A DNA stretch of 10,053 bases from Bacteroidales bacterium (GTDB taxonomy: Bacteria; Bacteroidota; Bacteroidia; Bacteroidales; F082), in assembly GCA_017508895.1 (NCBI GenBank), contig JAFWRA010000096.1:1-10053 (forward strand), written 5' to 3'. A model generated the notes under the pieces. It searched no databases and was not told the DNA's origin. It saw only the letters and a list, made by a program, of their open reading frames with translations. Positions 5,910-10,053 of this stretch are shown here, piece by piece; position 1 is the first letter of the stretch, and each line of letters opens with the position of its first letter. A program made the translations under genes and the position numbers.

Positions 5910-7421
5910 ATGAAACACACACACTACTTTACTAAAGCATTACTTGCCATCCTAATGGCTTTCTTCTTTGGCACCGCTACTGCGGTTGCACAATGTGTAA
6001 TTCCTATTGGCCCAGGACAATCTTATATTGAGAATTTTGAATCAGGGCAGATGGAATGTTGGACGGTGGAGACGACGAGCTCTGCCACTTGGGCGGTGAT
6101 GGGCGGCACCAACACCAATGTGGTGGCCTTCCAAAATGCTTCTTCTGGCGACGAAGCCCGTCTGGTTTCGCCCACCTTCGACATGACTGGTAGTAGCAGT
6201 GCCACTTTCAGTTTCGGCTATGCGATGATGGCGCTTTATCCTCCTTACGACGAGCTTACGGTGAGTTACCGCACCTCACCGACCGACAACTGGCATCAAC
6301 TAGGCAGCTATAGCCTTAGCGACTGGTCGAATACCTACGATGAATTGTTCACCCTTGAAGACCTGTCGTCCATGTTCCAGATTTCGTTTCTTGGGCATTG
6401 CAATGGTGGATATTATATCTTCATCGACGATATTGAGATTGCCGCTGCTGGAGGCTGTGCCCGTCCCATGAATCTACAGGTCACTGAGGTTACGGCTTTC
6501 ACGGCAATGCTTGGATGGTCGGCAGCAGGTAATGAAGAAAGCTGGACGGTGGATGTGAATGGACATCAAGCCACCGTAACTTCACAACCCTATCTGATGG
6601 AGTATCTGGAGCCCAACACCGAATACACAGTTCGCGTCAAAGCCAACTGTGGCGAAGGGTTGGAATCGGAATGGTCCTATCCTTTGACATTCACCACTTT
6701 GTGCGACGTGATTACCGTCACCAACGACCGACCCTATTTCGATGACTTTGAAGCCTCGGAGGAATTCGTGTGCTGGCGGAGTGAAATCCTTTCAGGCAAC
6801 GATGGTTGGGTGGTTGACCCTGGCTATCTCATCCTCAACAACACGGCCTTCTTCATTTGGTTGGGCGACGAGGCCATGCTCGTCTCCGCCCCCTTAGACA
6901 TCACTGCCGTCACCCAACCTGTCCTTACTTTCAATCATAAGCAACGGTCGCTGGGACAATTCGTTGACGAACTGTCGGTTTGGTATGCTACTTCGATAAA
7001 CGATTATTGGCATCTCCTTGGCGAATATACCTATGCCTGCGAGGATTGGGAGACCATCACCCTTTCCTTGCCCGAGGCTTCGGATGCCTATCTCATTGCT
7101 TTCAAGGGCAAATCGCACGAAGCCGACGGTGTGTATGTCGACGACGTGTGGGTGGGCAACGATCCAAGTGTCGGTGTCGAAGAACAGCCGACCTTGGTAG
7201 CCACGGTCTGCCCCAATCCCACTACGGACAAGGTTACAGTGGAGACGAATGCCAACGACGGTCAGGTCGTTGTGTTTGACATGCTGGGCAAACAGATGCT
7301 GACGGCTACAGTTGTTGATGGTCGCACCGAACTCGACCTTAGCACTTTTGCCAAGGGTGTTTATGTGGCACGCATTTCGAGTGAAACCGGCACACGCACC
7401 ATTAAATTGGTGAAGGAGTAA
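5910..7421 (+). CDS. Secreted T9SS type A sorting-domain protein with choice-of-anchor-J-like and fibronectin III modules
   Basis: This is a 503-residue exported protein. It has a Sec signal peptide (basic start, hydrophobic stretch about 9-20, likely cleavage near AVA-Q, residues 26-28). A first choice-of-anchor-J-like (MAM-like, jelly-roll) module covers about 38-178, from YIENFES to IFIDDIEI. A fibronectin type III domain covers about 183-264, from CARPMNLQV to YPLTFTTLC. A second module of the first kind covers about 275-416, from YFDDFEA to GVYVDDVWVG. The T9SS type A sorting domain covers about 429-503, with CPNPTTDKVTVET, VVVFDMLGKQ, GVYVARIS and the terminal TRTIKLVKE. The sorting domain would route it across the outer membrane and, by known T9SS biology, be removed on release or surface anchoring. 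The modules suggest binding to glycans, proteins or surfaces; no catalytic domain is visible. It appears monocistronic, and its stop lies 4 bp from that of the convergent ligase gene. Confidence 0.92.
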   Translation: MKHTHYFTKALLAILMAFFFGTATAVAQCVIPIGPGQSYIENFESGQMECWTVETTSSATWAVMGGTNTNVVAFQNASSGDEARLVSPTFDMTGSSSATFSFGYAMMALYPPYDELTVSYRTSPTDNWHQLGSYSLSDWSNTYDELFTLEDLSSMFQISFLGHCNGGYYIFIDDIEIAAAGGCARPMNLQVTEVTAFTAMLGWSAAGNEESWTVDVNGHQATVTSQPYLMEYLEPNTEYTVRVKANCGEGLESEWSYPLTFTTLCDVITVTNDRPYFDDFEASEEFVCWRSEILSGNDGWVVDPGYLILNNTAFFIWLGDEAMLVSAPLDITAVTQPVLTFNHKQRSLGQFVDELSVWYATSINDYWHLLGEYTYACEDWETITLSLPEASDAYLIAFKGKSHEADGVYVDDVWVGNDPSVGVEEQPTLVATVCPNPTTDKVTVETNANDGQVVVFDMLGKQMLTATVVDGRTELDLSTFAKGVYVARISSETGTRTIKLVKE

Positions 7422-7429
7422 AGCTTTAC
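7418..7429. repeat. Perfect 12-bp palindrome carrying both convergent stop codons
   Basis: GTAAAGCTTTAC is a perfect palindrome. It contains the TAA of the T9SS cargo gene (7419-7421, plus strand) and the TAA of the acyl-CoA ligase gene (7428-7426, minus strand). Only 4 bp separate the stops, so any shared terminator must lie inside coding sequence. Paired TAA stops contribute part of this symmetry by themselves. Confidence 0.6.
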
Positions 7430-9087
7430 GAGTACAAGAATCTCCTGATGCTACGCTTGGGTGTCTTCTCAAACTCCTTGTCGACGAGGACGATGGAAGA
7501 CACCTTTGAGTATGCGGGCAGCATGGCGTTCAATGTGGCGAGGTTTTCGTTCATCAGCTCCTCCATACTTTTGTTCTGCAAGTCGTATTTCTCATCAGGA
7601 TAGACCAGAGCGACAATCTTGCCTTGACGACCCACCACGAGCGACTCAACCACGCCAGGCAGGTTGTTCACCTTGTCTTCGATCTCTTCGGGATAGATGT
7701 TCTGGCCGTTGGAACTGAGAATCATGGCCTTGGAACGACCCTTGATGAACAGCAAGCCCTTCTTATTCAAGGTGCCGAGGTCGCCCGTATGCAGCCAGCC
7801 TTCTTCGTCGATGGCAGCGCGGGTGGCTTCGTCGTTCTTATAATAGCCCATCATCACATGCTCGCCGCGGAAGAGGATCTCACCCACCACATTCTCTGGG
7901 TCGGGTGAGTCAATCTTTAGTTCGTTGCGAGTGACGCAAGAACCGCAGCAGCCTATCACTTCATTGTACCAGTGCTCGTAGCAGATGAGTGGTCCGGCCT
8001 CGGTCATGCCATAGCCCACCACGAAGGGGAACTTGATGCGGCGGAACACCTTCTCCACCTCCGCGTTGATGGCGGCGCCACCCGTGATGAGCCAAATGAG
8101 ATTGCCACCGAAGGCTTCCATCAGCTGTTTGTAGATGGTCTTCTCCACAATCTTGCAGAGCAGGGGCGTGTGCCACAGGAACTTCACCATGGGTTTGTTC
8201 AAGGCTGGGAAGATCTTCGCCTTGAAAATCTTCTCCAGCACCAAAGGCACGGTGAGAATCATGTAGGGTTTGGTCTCTTTGTAAGCCTTCAGCAGGACGG
8301 TTGGCGAGGGAGTCTTGCTCAAGAAATAGACATGGCAGCCGCCCGCAATCTGGTAGAGGAACTCGATCGTCATGCCGAACATGTGGGAAAGCGGCAACAT
8401 GCACACCTCGGTCCAGCCGGCATGGTTAGGGATGGTCTCCTGGCTGTATTGCACGTTGGCGGAGATGGCGCGATATGAAAGCATGACACCTTTCGGGGCG
8501 CTCGTAGTGCCCGAGGTGTAGTTGATGATCATCAGCTCGTCGAGGTTATCGGTGGGCAGGTTGACATCGGCCTTGGTGAAGCCGTTGGGGTATCTTTCGT
8601 TGAACAGCTTTTCAGCGTCTTCTTTCACCGTGTTCAGTTGCTCATCTTTGGTATAAAGGACACGGAACTGCTCCGTCCCGATGGCAATTTGAATGTTGGG
8701 CATCTTGTCCGGATGGAGCCGTTTCCAGACGGCGGGTCCGACGAAGATAGCCTTGGCATCAGAGTGGGTGACGAGGTTCTCGATGTCGCTTTCGACGAAG
8801 GCATCCATGATCGACACCACCACGCCACGGTTGGCGGCGATGGCCAGGAAGGCGATGGCCCAGTTGGCGCAGTTCTTCGAGCAGATGGCAATCTTGTCGC
8901 CAGCCTTCAGCCCTGCCACTTCGAGCATGGCCTGCACCTGCATCATCTTGGCGCCCATCTCGCCATAGGTATAACTCGTGACGTCGTCGTAGTCGGTCAA
9001 AGCGGGTTCGTCCCAGTTCTTGGGAAGGTTCTCGTTGAAGTATTCAAAGAAATGCTTAGTGGGTGCTAAAGGCTTTGTTGCTTTCAT
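7426..9087 (-). CDS. AMP-dependent acyl-CoA synthetase (long-chain fatty acid-CoA ligase, FadD-like)
   Basis: This is a 553-residue adenylate-forming enzyme that would activate a carboxylic acid, probably a fatty acid, with ATP to acyl-AMP and then acyl-CoA. Numbered from the ATG at 9087, the motifs are the phosphate-binding loop YTSGTTSAPKG (190-200), GYGMTEAGP (358-366), GWLHTGDLG (430-438), the hinge and C-terminal domain entry KGRSKAMILSSNGQNIYPEEIE (449-470), and KTPKRSIRR (541-549), where Lys544 is the likely catalytic lysine. No signal peptide is seen; cytoplasmic or membrane-peripheral location is expected. The frame stays open to an in-frame TTG at 9117, but that TTG is part of the -7 promoter element at 9115-9122, so the ATG at 9087 is chosen. 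The family is firm; chain length is not readable, and a role in feeding acyl groups to lipid or acyl-ACP pathways is inference. It stands alone as a transcription unit, convergent with the T9SS cargo gene. Confidence 0.93.
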   Translation of the reverse strand: MKATKPLAPTKHFFEYFNENLPKNWDEPALTDYDDVTSYTYGEMGAKMMQVQAMLEVAGLKAGDKIAICSKNCANWAIAFLAIAANRGVVVSIMDAFVESDIENLVTHSDAKAIFVGPAVWKRLHPDKMPNIQIAIGTEQFRVLYTKDEQLNTVKEDAEKLFNERYPNGFTKADVNLPTDNLDELMIINYTSGTTSAPKGVMLSYRAISANVQYSQETIPNHAGWTEVCMLPLSHMFGMTIEFLYQIAGGCHVYFLSKTPSPTVLLKAYKETKPYMILTVPLVLEKIFKAKIFPALNKPMVKFLWHTPLLCKIVEKTIYKQLMEAFGGNLIWLITGGAAINAEVEKVFRRIKFPFVVGYGMTEAGPLICYEHWYNEVIGCCGSCVTRNELKIDSPDPENVVGEILFRGEHVMMGYYKNDEATRAAIDEEGWLHTGDLGTLNKKGLLFIKGRSKAMILSSNGQNIYPEEIEDKVNNLPGVVESLVVGRQGKIVALVYPDEKYDLQNKSMEELMNENLATLNAMLPAYSKVSSIVLVDKEFEKTPKRSIRRFLYS

Positions 9088-9114
9088 AGTCTGATGATTG
9101 AAGTTTTGAAGGTG

Positions 9115-9122
9115 CAAAGATA
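9115..9122 (-). promoter_or_regulatory. -7 promoter element for the acyl-CoA ligase gene
   Basis: The minus strand reads TATCTTTG followed by CACC, an exact TAnnTTTG match. Transcription would begin near 9108-9110, about 20 bases before the ATG at 9087. This rules out the upstream in-frame TTG at 9117. No clear TTTG -33 element is seen. The upstream half of this promoter overlaps that of the divergent gene. Confidence 0.6.
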
Positions 9123-9130
9123 GGAAATGT

Positions 9131-9161
9131 TTTGTTTGAGTGAAAAAAGTATCTACTTTTG
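9131..9161 (+). promoter_or_regulatory. Promoter for the sigma-like gene at 9178
   Basis: TTTG at 9131-9134 and TACTTTTG at 9154-9161 are separated by 19 bases, an excellent fit to the Bacteroidota TTTG / TAnnTTTG promoter. Transcription would start near 9167-9169, just ahead of the ATG at 9178. The longer open frame from the ATG at 9127 would have to be translated from upstream of this start site, so the shorter form is preferred. Confidence 0.7.
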
Positions 9162-9177
9162 TGGGATAAAAACTTAC

Positions 9178-9957
9178 ATGAAAGAAACGACTAATACTGG
9201 TTTAATAGACCTCATCCTTGACGGAGGTGTATTGGCAGACGAAGCGATGTACCATCTGCTGCACCATCGTCTCAACCATCAATTAAGGCAACGGTTTGAA
9301 GTTTATGAGCACAGGTTGTTGGATGACTTTGAAGACGTTGTTGATGATTTTTTCTTTTATCTGCGTGATGGAAAAGAAGGAGATGATCAACGGACTTATC
9401 AATCGCTTCAGGGTATTGTGCAGCGAGGGTCTTTTGAGTCTTGGATGCTCAACACTTTCCGTAATTATCTTAGTGTGCGTGCAGCAAAAGAGGACCTTAT
9501 CACCCATATGGAACTCCCTACCGAAAGCGTTGCCGATATAGATGCTAATGCTTCCGTACTTACCGATGAGCAGAAGCTTTCCGTTGCCTCGGACTTGCTG
9601 GCCTATGCCCACCAAAAACTCTCATCTCGTGACGGTTTTATTTTTCTTCGTTCCATGCTTACGATGCTTAACAAGCAGAAAGCATTACCAAATGAAGCTA
9701 TGGCTAAAGCACTTGGGATGACAGATGTTTCGTACCGCGTGACTGTTCATCGTATGAAGTGCAATTTGGCTCAGTACCGATCCGATTTGTTACGAGGTGA
9801 GCATTTCCATCTTGACGAAAAGCACCAACAGATGGCAAGGCGCATTTATGATGACTTCCTTCATCTTTATCCCACGCTTTTGGGCTACTATTGTCAAGCT
9901 ATTGACCAACTTTGTAATTTGCTGATTTTGGTTGTCACTTTCGTGTCCTACGGCTGA
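9178..9957 (+). CDS. Atypical sigma-70-like protein with a C-terminal extension
   Basis: This 259-residue protein resembles a divergent ECF-type sigma factor. A region 2-like part lies at about residues 22-104, with LLDDFEDVVDDFFFYLRDG (47-65) followed by FESWMLNTFRNYLSVRAAKE (86-105), which recalls the fxxWLxxIaRN element. A region 4-like part lies at about 140-205, with LSSRDGFIFLRSML then an HTH-like NEAMAKALGMTDVSYRVTVHRMKCNLAQYR (172-201). Beyond it are about 50 extra residues ending in a hydrophobic stretch (LCNLLILVVTFVSYG), not usual for an ECF factor. The ATG at 9178 is chosen because a strong promoter (9131-9161) starts transcription after the upstream ATG at 9127. No anti-sigma gene is visible before the terminator at 10000-10030. 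The sigma-like call is moderate. It could have lost sigma activity or act as another type of DNA-binding regulator. Confidence 0.7.
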   Translation: MKETTNTGLIDLILDGGVLADEAMYHLLHHRLNHQLRQRFEVYEHRLLDDFEDVVDDFFFYLRDGKEGDDQRTYQSLQGIVQRGSFESWMLNTFRNYLSVRAAKEDLITHMELPTESVADIDANASVLTDEQKLSVASDLLAYAHQKLSSRDGFIFLRSMLTMLNKQKALPNEAMAKALGMTDVSYRVTVHRMKCNLAQYRSDLLRGEHFHLDEKHQQMARRIYDDFLHLYPTLLGYYCQAIDQLCNLLILVVTFVSYG

Positions 9958-9999
9958 ATCAAGTTGACGGGTTAATAATTTAAGACTGTTATGAGTTGT

Positions 10000-10030
10000 C
10001 AGTCGCTTTTTCTGCGACTGGTTTTTGTTT
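10000..10030 (+). terminator. Intrinsic terminator after the sigma-like gene
   Basis: CAGTCGC (10000-10006) pairs perfectly with GCGACTG (10014-10020) around a 7-base loop, followed by GTTTTTGTTT (10021-10030). The stem can add a T-G wobble at 9999/10021. It lies 42 bases after the TGA stop and is the clearest intrinsic terminator in the window. Confidence 0.85.
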
Positions 10031-10053
10031 ACTCTGATTGCAGAGCCAGAGCT

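Noticed and set aside
5910..5999. Lipoprotein signal ending at Cys29 in the T9SS cargo
   Set aside because: The residue before the Cys is Gln, which does not fit a lipobox; an ordinary Sec signal peptide with a T9SS sorting domain explains the protein better.
9088..9117. Ligase start at an in-frame TTG at 9117, adding ten residues
   Set aside because: The TTG is part of a TATCTTTG -7 promoter element, and the ATG at 9087 fits the expected leader and family N-terminus better.
9127..9177. Sigma-like gene starting at the ATG at 9127, adding 17 residues
   Set aside because: A well-spaced TTTG / TACTTTTG promoter lies inside this stretch, so transcription should begin after it.
9991..10053. Open plus-strand frame from ATG 9991 to the window edge
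   Set aside because: It runs straight through a strong intrinsic terminator, has no promoter or recognisable sequence, and is too short to support.

Overview
The window looks like chromosomal DNA from a gut- or oral-type member of the Bacteroidales (Bacteroidota), near Prevotella, Bacteroides or Muribaculaceae. Three signs support this. One secreted protein ends in a type IX secretion (T9SS type A) sorting domain. Several intergenic regions carry the Bacteroidota -7 promoter motif TAnnTTTG, one of them with a well-spaced TTTG -33 element. Start codons have AT-rich leaders with no clear Shine-Dalgarno sequence. Base composition is near balanced, with AT-rich intergenic DNA. I see no rRNA, tRNA, CRISPR array, transposase or phage gene.

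Left part (1-4908), all on the minus strand. Read in the direction of transcription, the order is a DinF-like MATE efflux transporter, a DUF2461 protein 28 bp after it, a 218-bp AT-rich gap with a strong stem-loop, a short sigma-70-family protein (regions 2 and 4 only), and a AAA+ ATPase of 582 residues. The ATPase has two winged-helix-like segments ahead of the ATPase module. The sigma factor and AAA+ protein lie 102 bp apart with no recognisable promoter between them, so they may form a unit.

Middle part (4909-7421), plus strand. A compact divergent promoter region (4909-5000) separates the transporter from an EFR1-type flavodoxin/ferredoxin fusion. The ferredoxin gene is followed at once by an inverted array of heptamers (5764-5830). 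Next is a secreted T9SS cargo protein built as choice-of-anchor-J-like module, fibronectin III, second choice-of-anchor-J-like module, T9SS sorting domain.

Right part (7422-10053). A minus-strand FadD-like AMP-dependent acyl-CoA ligase converges on the T9SS gene. The two stop codons sit inside one perfect 12-bp palindrome. The ligase is divergent from a second, more unusual sigma-70-like gene (9178-9957), and the two promoters interlock in 90 bp. The window ends with a clear intrinsic terminator.

Apart from the possible sigma/AAA+ unit, the genes look like a mix of housekeeping and surface functions, not one pathway. Points most worth a second look are the tandem winged-helix AAA+ protein beside a sigma factor, the heptamer array, the two atypical sigma-like proteins within about 8 kb, and the two start codons that promoter positions move downstream of the longest open frame.
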